Of a stretch of 64,000 nt of DNA, positions 1 through 8,360 are shown piece by piece. The stretch comes from Bacillota bacterium (GTDB lineage: Bacteria > Bacillota > Clostridia > Peptostreptococcales > Anaerovoracaceae), in assembly GCA_017417045.1 (NCBI GenBank), contig JAFPZZ010000002.1, forward strand, positions 124,001 to 188,000, written 5' to 3'. Made by a program: the position numbers and the translations under genes. The number at the start of each line of letters is the position of its first letter. Position 1 is the first letter of the stretch. Below the pieces are notes generated by a model that did not search any database, was not told the origin of the DNA, and was given only the letters and a program-made list of their open reading frames with translations.

Positions 1-2
1 AT

Positions 3-197
3 ATAGAATTTCTGATCTGCGTGGAGCGTCCCGCTTCGGGGCAGGCGTGCAGAGAAGAGAGCTCTGCGGCCGGAGCGTGCCGTGAGCCGGGCCTTGCCAA
101 GGCGGCGGAGAGCATGCCGTGCGAGGGATTCTCGGAATTAGCGAGGGATACGGTCGCTGCCGCGCATGCGGAGCTGGATGGAAAGGCGGAGGCCTGA
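3..197 (+). CDS. Possible 3' end of a gene upstream of mutS
   Basis: An open frame enters from the window edge and stops at a TGA (195-197) that overlaps the mutS start as TGATG. Overlapping stop/start pairs are common in this window, so the arrangement is what an upstream operon member would give. The roughly 64 translated residues are rich in Ala, Glu, Arg and Cys and match no family I recognise. They do not look like the TRAM-domain end of MiaB, which often precedes mutS. It could be chance open frame in GC-rich DNA. Confidence 0.25.
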   Translation: MEFLICVERPASGQACREESSAAGACREPGLAKAAESMPCEGFSELARDTVAAAHAELDGKAEA

Positions 198-2827
198 TGG
201 CTTATACCCCGATGATACTTCAATATCTGGAGGTCAAGAAACAGTATGAGGACTGCATACTGTTCTTCCGCCTGGGCGACTTCTACGAGATGTTCTTCGA
301 AGACGCCATCACCGCTTCAAAGGATATGGACGTTGTGCTGACCTCCAAGGCCTGCGGGGACGGGGAAAAGGCTCCGATGTGCGGAGTCCCTTATCACTCC
401 GTAGACGTTTATCTTTCCAGGCTGCTCGAAAAGGGGCACAAGGTCGCTATAGCGGAGCAGATGGAGGATCCCGCCGAGGCCAAGGGCATAGTCGCCAGGG
501 AGGTCATAAGGGTAGTCACCCCGGGGACCGTCATAAGCCAGGATATGCTAGACGAGAAGAAGAACAACTTCCTCGCCTGCGTGTATACGGCGGACGAGGC
601 GGCTGGCCTGGCCTGGTGCGACGTCTCCACGGGCGAGTTCTCGGCCACGCAGCTCTCGGGGCCTTCTCTCGCCGATCAGCTGCTCGGACAGCTCGCGAGG
701 ATAAGCCCTAAAGAGATAATAACGAACGCGGACAGGAGCGCGGCTCCGGGGCTTTGGGAGCTCGCGGACGGCAGCGAGGAGATCTTTATATCTGTCCCGC
801 GCGAGGCGCTCTTCTCCGACAGATCCTGCAGCGAGCGCATCTGCGCCCACTTCGGGACGGTATCTCCAAGATCCATGGGGCTCTCGCAGGAGGACGACCC
901 CATGCTCTTCTACAGCGTGGGAGCTCTTCTCGGATATCTGATAGATACGCAGAAGCAGGAAGCCGTCCATCTCGGCGAGCTCAGCATAAGGGACGGAAGA
1001 TCGGTCATGAGCCTTGACAGGGCAACGATCAGGAACCTCGAGATAACGGAGACCATATACGACAGAAAGGTCCAGGGCTCGCTGCTCGGTATACTGGACC
1101 GCTGCGGAACCGCCATGGGCAGCCGCAGGATGAAACAGTGGCTGAGAGAACCGCTGAACCAGCTCGAAGCGATCAAAAGAAGGCTGGACAGCGTCGAGGC
1201 CCTGGCGGACGACGTGCTTCTGAGAAACGACCTCAGGAGCGCCCTTAGGTCCATATACGACCTTGAGCGCCTCAGCGGAAGGCTCGCGCTGGGCAGCGCG
1301 AATGCCCGCGATCTCATAGCGCTTAAGCAGAGCCTTGAGTGCATACCCGAGGTCAAAGCGGCGCTTCAGAGCAGCGGAGATCCTTTGCTCCTGGAGCTCG
1401 ACGGGGATATAGACCCCCTCGAAGAGCTGAGGGCTGAGATAGACGCCGCCATAAACGACGATCCGCCATTCACCGTAAGAGAAGGCGGCATGATAAAGCC
1501 CGGCTACAGCGGCGAGCTGGACGGGCTCATCGATTCAATAAAGAACGCCAAGGACTGGATAGCCTCTCTGGAGGGAAAGGAGCGCGAGCGCACCGGCATA
1601 AAGAACCTCAGGGTGGGCTTCAACAAGGTCTTCGGTTATTACATAGAGGTCTCCAACTCCAACAAGGACAACGTCCCGGACGATTACGTCAGAAAGCAGA
1701 CGCTGGTCGGGGGAGAGCGCTTCATAACCTCGGAGATGAAGGAGATGGAGGGCATAGTCCTCAACGCCCAGCTCAAGATAAACGATCTCGAGTACAGGCT
1801 CTTCACGGCCCTGAGGCTGAAGGCCATGGATCTCATCCCTTCGCTCAAGAAGAGCTCCTCAGCCATAGCCGAGTGCGACGTTCTCGCGAGCTTCGCGGAG
1901 AGCTCCGTTAAGCTGGGATACGTCAAGCCCGAGGTCAACGGAGGCGACGAGATAATCATACGCAAGGGAAGGCATCCCGTGATCGAGACCTCGATAAAGG
2001 ACGGCGTATACGTTTCAAACGACGTCTACATCGACAGGAGCGACTCGTCCATGCTTCTGATAACCGGCCCCAATATGTCCGGAAAATCGACGTATATGAG
2101 GCAGCTCGCGCTGATAGTCCTCATGGCGCAGGCTGGCTGCTTCGTCCCCGCTGAGAGCGCCTCCATAGGCATCTGCGACAGGATATACACGAGGATTGGA
2201 GCCTCGGACAACCTCGCCATGGGCCAGTCGACCTTCTTCGTCGAGATGTCCGAGCTCGCCTATATACTAAACACCGCTACGCCGAAGAGCCTGGTCATAC
2301 TCGACGAGATAGGCAGGGGCACCAGCACCTACGACGGCCTTTCCATAGCCTGGGCGGCCGTGGAGTTCCTCACAGCCGAAAGGCGCATGATAAGGACGCT
2401 CTTCGCGACCCATTACCACGAGCTCACGGCCCTCGCCGGCAGCGTCAGAGGGGTCGTCAATCTCAACGTCGATGTGACCGAGGAGAACGGAAACATAGTG
2501 TTCCTTCACAAGATAGTACAGGGCAGCGCAAGCAGGAGCTACGGCATACACGTGGCTAAGCTCGCGGGCGTGCCCAAGGAGCTTCTGGACTCCGCGCAGA
2601 GCCGCCTTGAGCAGCTCGAGCGAAGCGCGGGAGAGCTGCCCGCGGAGAGCGAAACTAATAGCGCCGCGCCGGACGGCGGTGAGCAGCTCAGCATGTTCTC
2701 TCCCCAGGACAGCGTGCTGGCTTCAATGGTGCGCAGTATAGACCTCATGAACATCACTCCCTCCGGCGCCATAGCCGTGCTGGAGGAGCTTCAGAAGGCG
2801 GCGAAGGCCACCGGTGACAAGAAATGA
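197..2827 (+). CDS. mutS: DNA mismatch repair protein MutS
   Basis: An 876-residue MutS1, normal length, which recognises base mismatches and small loops and recruits MutL. The N-terminal mismatch-binding domain is intact: FYEMF (around residues 30-34) carries the Phe and Glu that contact the mismatch. The ABC-type ATPase has a Walker A GPNMSGKST near residue 624 and a Walker B VILDEIGRGTSTYDG further on, followed by the FATHYHEL segment. A longer frame opens at 119, but the ATG at 197 follows a GGCGGAGG ribosome-binding site and begins with the family-typical AYTPMILQYL. The stop overlaps mutL by 4 bp (ATGA), implying translational coupling of the two repair partners. Confidence 0.97.
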   Translation: MAYTPMILQYLEVKKQYEDCILFFRLGDFYEMFFEDAITASKDMDVVLTSKACGDGEKAPMCGVPYHSVDVYLSRLLEKGHKVAIAEQMEDPAEAKGIVAREVIRVVTPGTVISQDMLDEKKNNFLACVYTADEAAGLAWCDVSTGEFSATQLSGPSLADQLLGQLARISPKEIITNADRSAAPGLWELADGSEEIFISVPREALFSDRSCSERICAHFGTVSPRSMGLSQEDDPMLFYSVGALLGYLIDTQKQEAVHLGELSIRDGRSVMSLDRATIRNLEITETIYDRKVQGSLLGILDRCGTAMGSRRMKQWLREPLNQLEAIKRRLDSVEALADDVLLRNDLRSALRSIYDLERLSGRLALGSANARDLIALKQSLECIPEVKAALQSSGDPLLLELDGDIDPLEELRAEIDAAINDDPPFTVREGGMIKPGYSGELDGLIDSIKNAKDWIASLEGKERERTGIKNLRVGFNKVFGYYIEVSNSNKDNVPDDYVRKQTLVGGERFITSEMKEMEGIVLNAQLKINDLEYRLFTALRLKAMDLIPSLKKSSSAIAECDVLASFAESSVKLGYVKPEVNGGDEIIIRKGRHPVIETSIKDGVYVSNDVYIDRSDSSMLLITGPNMSGKSTYMRQLALIVLMAQAGCFVPAESASIGICDRIYTRIGASDNLAMGQSTFFVEMSELAYILNTATPKSLVILDEIGRGTSTYDGLSIAWAAVEFLTAERRMIRTLFATHYHELTALAGSVRGVVNLNVDVTEENGNIVFLHKIVQGSASRSYGIHVAKLAGVPKELLDSAQSRLEQLERSAGELPAESETNSAAPDGGEQLSMFSPQDSVLASMVRSIDLMNITPSGAIAVLEELQKAAKATGDKK

Positions 2828-4749
2828 CTTACGACAGGATAAGAGAGCTTCCCAAAGACATCGCGGACAAGATAGCCGCCGGTGAGGTCGTAGAAAGGCC
2901 TCTTTCGATAGTCAAGGAGCTCGTCGAAAACTCCATAGACGCCGGTGCCGGAAGGATCACCGTCGAGATAGCGGCCGGAGGCAAGCAGTACATACGCGTG
3001 ACCGACGACGGCAAGGGCATACCGAAGGACCAGCTTCCCCTGGCCGTAAGGCGCTATGCCAGCTCCAAGATCTACACGGAAGAGGACCTGGACAGCATAG
3101 AGACCCTGGGCTTCAGGGGAGAAGCCCTCGCCAGCATAGGCTCGGTCTCCGCGCTTGAGATCATCTCAAAGCCGGCAGCGCAGGCCAAGGGCGCTTCTAT
3201 CAGAGTCGAGGGAGGAGAGGAGTCCGCTCCGGCGGACACCGCCTGCGAGGACGGGACCACCGTCATAGTCAGGGACCTCTTCTTCAACGTGCCCGCGAGG
3301 CTGAAGTTCATGAAGCAGGACGCGGCCGAGACCGCCCTGATCACCGAATTCGTATCCAAGGCGGCGATAGCGAGGCCGGACATACGCTTCAGGATGATAT
3401 CTAACGGGACGATACTTTTCTCCACGACGGGGAAGGGCGATCTCAGGCAGGCCATACTCACCGTATACAGCAGGAACATCTCGAACGAGCTCCTGCCGGT
3501 AGGCTACGGAACTGAGGGCGTGTCCGTGAAAGGATATGTCAGCGCGCCTCTTAAGAGCCGCTCCAGCAGGAAATACCAGATATACTACGTCAACGGGAGG
3601 CTCGTCAGGAGCAAGCTCATAGACGGGGCCCTGGACAGGGCGTATAGGGACAAGCTCTTCGAGGGCCGCTATCCCGTCGCCATACTGTTCATCGACGTGC
3701 CCCCTCAGAGCATAGACGTAAACATCCATCCGAGCAAGACGGAGATACGCTTCTACGACGAGCCGCTTATAGCTTCCGCGGTCATCACCGCGGTGAGGCA
3801 GGCTCTGCTGGATCCGGCGGCTCTGGCAGTGACCGAGCCTGAGCTCGGAGAGAGCTCGGAGGATATCATGCGGGATCTCTCCGGCGCAGAGGACATCAAG
3901 CGGGATCTCTCCGGCGCGGAGGATGCGCTCTCCCTCAGCCATAGCGTCAGTGAGCCGGAGAAGGGCGCGGCATGCGGAGAGTATGCTTCCGGGAAATGCG
4001 ATCCAAAGGGCTATGAGGAGGATCAGCTGAGGCTGGAGATAAGCCTCCCCGGCAGGTCGCCGGCCCTCGAGAAGCTTAGAGCCCTGCGCGAAGCGGGCGG
4101 CCCCGCAGAAGTTCCCGAAACGGACTCTTTCATGATGAACGAGGCCCCGGGACGCTACTCGGAGGAGGAGCGCTTCAGTTTCTCGTCGCTGAGCATATCC
4201 GACGTATACTTTAACAGCTACATAGCGGCCAAGGACGACGATCACGTATATTTCATAGATCAGCACGCGGCGCACGAAAGGGTAATGTTCGAAAGGCTCA
4301 CGGGGCGCTTCGAGGGCGCGCAGGCAGGCTCCCAGCTGCTGCTCTCTCCGCTGGTCATAACGGTGGGAGCCTCCGCAGGCCCGCTGCTTCAGACGCTGCT
4401 TCCGCAGCTCACGGCTCTGGGCTTCGACGCGGAAGAGTTCGGAGCCTCGGATATCATCGTAAGGGCGGTCCCCTCGTGCATGGATCTTTCGGAGGCCGAG
4501 AGCTTCCTCGAGAGCGTTTTCGAGAGCGATCCGTCGGAGCTGAGGAGCTTCGAGCTCAAGAGAGACGATATAATCTCCAACGCCTGCAAGGCTGCAGTAA
4601 AGGCCGGAGACAGGCTCACAGAGGAAGAGATAGCGGAGCTCTTCGCGGCGCTGGATCTCTGCGAGAGCCCAATGTCCTGCCCCCACGGCAGGCCTACGAT
4701 GATAAGGTTCTCCCCTTATGAATTCGAAAGGCTCTTTAAGCGCAGATGA
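2824..4749 (+). CDS. mutL: DNA mismatch repair endonuclease MutL
   Basis: 641 residues. The N-terminal GHKL ATPase has ELVENSIDAG, DDGKGIP and GFRGEALAS, the ATP-binding blocks. The C-terminal dimerisation domain keeps the metal-binding endonuclease motif DQHAAHERVMFE (from about residue 479) and the CPHGRPT zinc-site segment near the end. It is therefore expected to be a nicking MutL, as in bacteria without MutH. The linker between the halves carries two tandem copies of a short acidic unit containing RDLSGAED (DNA about 3867-3925), which looks like a recent duplication in disordered protein. Both flanking junctions are ATGA overlaps, with mutS before it and miaA after it. Confidence 0.97.
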   Translation: MTYDRIRELPKDIADKIAAGEVVERPLSIVKELVENSIDAGAGRITVEIAAGGKQYIRVTDDGKGIPKDQLPLAVRRYASSKIYTEEDLDSIETLGFRGEALASIGSVSALEIISKPAAQAKGASIRVEGGEESAPADTACEDGTTVIVRDLFFNVPARLKFMKQDAAETALITEFVSKAAIARPDIRFRMISNGTILFSTTGKGDLRQAILTVYSRNISNELLPVGYGTEGVSVKGYVSAPLKSRSSRKYQIYYVNGRLVRSKLIDGALDRAYRDKLFEGRYPVAILFIDVPPQSIDVNIHPSKTEIRFYDEPLIASAVITAVRQALLDPAALAVTEPELGESSEDIMRDLSGAEDIKRDLSGAEDALSLSHSVSEPEKGAACGEYASGKCDPKGYEEDQLRLEISLPGRSPALEKLRALREAGGPAEVPETDSFMMNEAPGRYSEEERFSFSSLSISDVYFNSYIAAKDDDHVYFIDQHAAHERVMFERLTGRFEGAQAGSQLLLSPLVITVGASAGPLLQTLLPQLTALGFDAEEFGASDIIVRAVPSCMDLSEAESFLESVFESDPSELRSFELKRDDIISNACKAAVKAGDRLTEEEIAELFAALDLCESPMSCPHGRPTMIRFSPYEFERLFKRR

Positions 4750-5678
4750 TAAAGATAGTCGTCATATGCGGGCCGACGGCCGTAGGAAAGACCGAATACT
4801 CGATAAGGCTAGCCGAAGCCCTGGACGCCGAGATAGTCTCCGCCGATTCCATGCAGATATACAAATACATGGATATAGGCAGCGCCAAGCCCTCGGCTGA
4901 GGAGCTCGCGCGGGTAAGGCACCACCTCATAGGGGAGATAGACCCGAGGGAGAGCTTCAGCGCGGCCGACTATCAGAGGCTCGCCTCGGAGCGCATCAGG
5001 GACATAGCTTCAAGAGGGAAGCTCCCCGTGCTCTGCGGAGGAACGGGGCTCTACATAAACAGCATAGTCTGCGACATGGATTTTTCTTCTCCTGAGGGCA
5101 GCGGCGAGTACAGAGATGGACTTCTCCGCGAGTATGGCCCTGAGGGGCTCTACGAGCGCCTCAGAGAGCTCGATCCCCATGCAGCGGATGAGATACATCC
5201 AAACAACGTGAAAAGGCTCGTAAGGGCCGTTGAGAGGCTTGAGAAGGGCGAGGGCAGCATAAGGGACTTTAAGAGCACCCTGAGGCCTTCCAAGGAGTTC
5301 GCCCCAGTCATGATAGGCCTGAGCCGCGGCCGCGAGGAGCTCTACGAGCGCTGCGACGCGAGGGTCGACGAGATGTTCGCCCTGGGCCTCGAGGATGAGC
5401 TGAGAAGTCTCCTGGACATGGGCCTGGGCAGGGACGACATCTCCATGAAGGGCATAGGCTACAAGGAGATAATTGAATGCATGGACGCCGGCAGGCCCGC
5501 GAGGGAGGCTGCCGAGAAGATAAAGCTCAACACAAGGCACCTGGCCAAGCGCCAGTTCACCTGGCTCAGGCGCTTTGAAGACATGCGCTGGATAGGCCTT
5601 AGCGGCCCGGCCTTCGAAGAAGACAAGCTTCAGCAGATGATAAGATATGCCTCCGAGGATACACAACAAGACGGATAA
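4746..5678 (+). CDS. miaA: tRNA dimethylallyltransferase MiaA
   Basis: 310 residues. The enzyme adds dimethylallyl to N6 of A37 in tRNAs reading UNN codons. The P-loop GPTAVGKTEYS lies near the N-terminus, followed by DSMQIYKYMDIGSAKP, which contains the catalytic Asp of the family. Later GTGLYINSI and the C-terminal RHLAKRQFTWLRR segment are also diagnostic. It starts inside the mutL stop (ATGA overlap), so it should be translated from the mutS-mutL message. The 3' end overlaps the following recombinase gene by 32 bp. Confidence 0.96.
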   Translation: MIKIVVICGPTAVGKTEYSIRLAEALDAEIVSADSMQIYKYMDIGSAKPSAEELARVRHHLIGEIDPRESFSAADYQRLASERIRDIASRGKLPVLCGGTGLYINSIVCDMDFSSPEGSGEYRDGLLREYGPEGLYERLRELDPHAADEIHPNNVKRLVRAVERLEKGEGSIRDFKSTLRPSKEFAPVMIGLSRGREELYERCDARVDEMFALGLEDELRSLLDMGLGRDDISMKGIGYKEIIECMDAGRPAREAAEKIKLNTRHLAKRQFTWLRRFEDMRWIGLSGPAFEEDKLQQMIRYASEDTQQDG

Positions 5679-6822
5679 GCCGGACAACGTAGTCCGCAAG
5701 GAAAACGACATACTCGAAGAGTGCAGGAAGATCCAGGAGGAGCTTCCGAAGTTTCTGCGCGGCTATTTCGTCTACCTTAACGGTAACGATCTGCCCATGA
5801 CGAGGCTCGCCTATCTCAGGGACGTGCGCTTCTTCTTCGGCTACCTTCTGAGCGAGACGGAGCTCGGCGAAAAGCGCTCCTCCATAAGCGAGATCACCGC
5901 GGGGGATCTGGACGCTCTGAAAGCCAGGGACGTGAACTTCTTCATAGACTACTGCAGACACTACAGCGTAAAGGACGAGGACGGCGTCGTCACGGTCTAC
6001 GAGAACGGCAACGCCTCGCTCAGCCGCAAGAAGTCGTCCGTCTCCGTGCTCTTCAAGTACCTTTACAGGGACGGCCTGATAAGCAGCAACATCACGGACG
6101 GCTTCGATCCCATAAGGATGCCCAGGCCGGGAGAGAGGGAGATCAAGGCCCTTCAGGACGACGAGGTCATGAAGATGCTCGACTCCGTCGTGACCGGCGA
6201 AGGACTCAGCGAGCACGAGAAGAGCTATTGGGAAAAGACCAGATATCGCGACAAACTAATACTGCTCATGCTCATAACCTACGGGCTCAGGCTCTCGGAG
6301 CTGCAGCAGCTTAACCTCAGCTCCTTCAACTTCGACCGCGGAGAATTCAAGATCTACAGAAAGCGCGGCAAGGAATCCGTTATGCCCATAAACAGGACGA
6401 TCACCGAGGCGTTCTCCGAGTACGTGAACCTCGAGCGCGCGCCCGAGGATAGTCTTTCAGAAGAAAACAAGGACGCTCTGCTGCTGAGCCTTCGCGGCAC
6501 GCGCCTCACCGACAGGCAGATAAGGCAGATCGTCAAAAAATACACGTCCATATCCATGGGCACCGTGAGGGAAATGGGCTACAGCCCGCATAAGCTCAGG
6601 GCAACGGCCGCCACGAGCCTCATCGGGCGAGGCAATTCTATATACGACGTGCAGGAGCTTCTCGATCACGAGAACGTGACGACCACCCAGCTGTACGCCG
6701 CGCACAAGCTCAATACCAAGAGAGAACTTATCAAGAACTTCGAGTGGGGAGACGACATGCTTCGCTCTCCCGGAGAACCGGCGGAGGACGATAGCGCCGG
6801 CGAAAACGGCAAGGAGGAGTGA
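5647..6822 (+). CDS. Tyrosine recombinase (XerC/XerD/integrase superfamily)
   Basis: 391 residues with a SAM-like N-terminal DNA-binding region (about 30-150) and a catalytic domain from about 165. The catalytic set is readable: Arg215 in TYGLRLSEL, His315 and Arg318 in HKLR, His341 in LLDHENV and the nucleophile Tyr350 in TTQLYAAH. A Lys around 239-242 probably supplies the beta-hairpin lysine. It is longer than a canonical Xer (about 300 residues) because of extra N-terminal sequence and an acidic tail. No attachment sites, excisionase or phage genes lie nearby. Placement inside a repair/tRNA operon argues for a resident Xer-like role such as chromosome dimer resolution, but this is inference. 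The start at 5647 lies inside miaA without a strong ribosome-binding site. Confidence 0.85.
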   Translation: MPPRIHNKTDKPDNVVRKENDILEECRKIQEELPKFLRGYFVYLNGNDLPMTRLAYLRDVRFFFGYLLSETELGEKRSSISEITAGDLDALKARDVNFFIDYCRHYSVKDEDGVVTVYENGNASLSRKKSSVSVLFKYLYRDGLISSNITDGFDPIRMPRPGEREIKALQDDEVMKMLDSVVTGEGLSEHEKSYWEKTRYRDKLILLMLITYGLRLSELQQLNLSSFNFDRGEFKIYRKRGKESVMPINRTITEAFSEYVNLERAPEDSLSEENKDALLLSLRGTRLTDRQIRQIVKKYTSISMGTVREMGYSPHKLRATAATSLIGRGNSIYDVQELLDHENVTTTQLYAAHKLNTKRELIKNFEWGDDMLRSPGEPAEDDSAGENGKEE

Positions 6823-8234
6823 TGGCGAGAAACAAGATCGATATACTGGACCGAAGCCTGCCCGCGAGGACGGTCATAATGTCCATAGTCTGGCCCTGCC
6901 TTATAGAGGAGTTCATGATGATACTCGTGGGCTTCGTCGATACGGCCATGGTCGGAAGCATAGGCGTCAACGCCACGGCCTCCACGGCCCTCGGCTCCCC
7001 CGTGATGATGCTCACGAACGGCTTCATGATGGGCCTTTCGATGGGCTTCTCGGTGCTAGTGGGGCGCTGCATAGGAGAGAACCGCAAGGAGAGGGGCCTT
7101 CAGATAATGCGCCAGACCGTATATCTGGTCCTGGTCTTCGGACTCGCTCTCAACCTGCTCTACGCCTTCTTCTTCGCGCCCGAGCTTCCAAGGCTCATGA
7201 GGGCAAAGCCCGAGATCTGGGAGAGCTCCAGCAGCTACCTCTTCCACATAGGCTGGTCCAGGATATTCATCATAGGCAGCTTCACGGCGAACGCCATCCA
7301 CAGGGCCCAGGGCGACACCCACACGGCCATGATAGCGAACGTCTGCGCGAATATATGCAACTGCATACTTAATTTCCTGTTCATATATCCGACCAGGACC
7401 CTCAGCGTCCTCGGGATGAGTTTCACCATGATAGGCTGGGGCAAGGGCGTCACCGGAGCCGCCATAGCGACTTCCATAGCTAACCTCGTGGCCTTCGTGA
7501 TATCCTTCGCCAAGCTCTTCGACAAGCACAAGGACATACCGCTCAGCTTCGAGGGCTTCCCGAAGTTCGAGCCCGAGGTCTTCAAGACGGTCTTCACCAT
7601 AGGCATACCCGTAGCCCTGGAGAGGGCTATCATATCCTGCGGGCAGCTCGTCATCACGAGCATGCTCGCGAACATAGGAACTGCCACCCTCGCGGCGCAT
7701 AATCTCGCGGGGCACGCCGAATCCGTGTGCTTCATCTCAGTCATGGGCTTCGGAACTGCCGCGACCACCCTTGTGGCGCAGTGGCTCGGGGCAGGGGACC
7801 ACGAGAGGGCCGAGGAGCTCGCGACGAAGTGCATCAAGTATTCGTGCATAGTCATGGGCACCGTGGCCTTCATACTCTATTTCATCTGCCCATACGTAAT
7901 AGACGTGTTCACCGACGACGAAGAAGTCATCAGGATGGGCTCGGAGGCCCTTAGGATACAGTGCTTCGCCGAGATCTTCAGCGCCGTCACTATGTGCATA
8001 TCCGGCATACTGAGGGGAGCCGGCGACGTGCGCTACAGCACCATGTCCTCGATCATAGGGATGTGGGGGCTCAGGGTGCCTCTGGCCTTCGTGCTGATAC
8101 ACTTCTATAACTTCGGGCTGACGGGCGTCTGGATCCCCATGGCCCTCGACTGGGTGCTGCGCTGCGCCCTCATGACCCACAGGTACAGGGGCGGCAAGTG
8201 GAAGCAGGCCTTTGAAAGGGTGAAGGGCGCGTAG
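6822..8234 (+). CDS. MATE family multidrug/sodium antiporter
   Basis: About 470 residues with roughly twelve hydrophobic membrane spans in two similar halves, as in the MATE (MatE/NorM/DinF) family of cation-coupled exporters. The first half has VDTAMVGSIGVNATAS and GLSMGFSVLVGR; the second has the matching LAAHNLAGHAESVCF and GTAATTLVAQWLGAGD. Both are typical MatE signatures. ATG at 6822 follows AAGGAGG and overlaps the TGA of the recombinase, so it is probably the last gene of the mutS operon. A GTG one codon upstream is a less likely start. Substrate cannot be predicted. Confidence 0.93.
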   Translation: MARNKIDILDRSLPARTVIMSIVWPCLIEEFMMILVGFVDTAMVGSIGVNATASTALGSPVMMLTNGFMMGLSMGFSVLVGRCIGENRKERGLQIMRQTVYLVLVFGLALNLLYAFFFAPELPRLMRAKPEIWESSSSYLFHIGWSRIFIIGSFTANAIHRAQGDTHTAMIANVCANICNCILNFLFIYPTRTLSVLGMSFTMIGWGKGVTGAAIATSIANLVAFVISFAKLFDKHKDIPLSFEGFPKFEPEVFKTVFTIGIPVALERAIISCGQLVITSMLANIGTATLAAHNLAGHAESVCFISVMGFGTAATTLVAQWLGAGDHERAEELATKCIKYSCIVMGTVAFILYFICPYVIDVFTDDEEVIRMGSEALRIQCFAEIFSAVTMCISGILRGAGDVRYSTMSSIIGMWGLRVPLAFVLIHFYNFGLTGVWIPMALDWVLRCALMTHRYRGGKWKQAFERVKGA

Positions 8235-8312
8235 AGGCGCTCATGAGCGAAGAGCATGTCCAAATGCGGCGCTTCGGACTGCCGCGGAGGCGTCTCGTGC
8301 AGCGCTGATATT

Positions 8313-8341
8313 TTTACAACAATAATTTAATTATGTAAATA
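8313..8341 (+). promoter_or_regulatory. Sigma-A-type promoter of the PLP enzyme gene
   Basis: TTTACA (8313-8318), a 17-bp spacer and TAAATA (8336-8341) sit in a short AT-rich island within GC-rich DNA. Transcription would begin near 8348, leaving only about a dozen leader bases before the ATG at 8361. The leader has no clear Shine-Dalgarno sequence. Confidence 0.5.
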
Positions 8342-8360
8342 AGATTGGATATTTAATCAC

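Noticed and set aside
3166-4686. A 506-codon open frame antisense to mutL
   Set aside because: MutL is certain on the other strand; the antisense translation is Arg/Leu/Glu-rich, lacks any family motif and has no ribosome-binding site. It is a by-product of GC-biased codons.
5647-6822. Prophage or integrative element carrying the tyrosine recombinase
   Set aside because: Flanking genes are housekeeping and translationally coupled; no att repeats, phage or conjugation genes are present.
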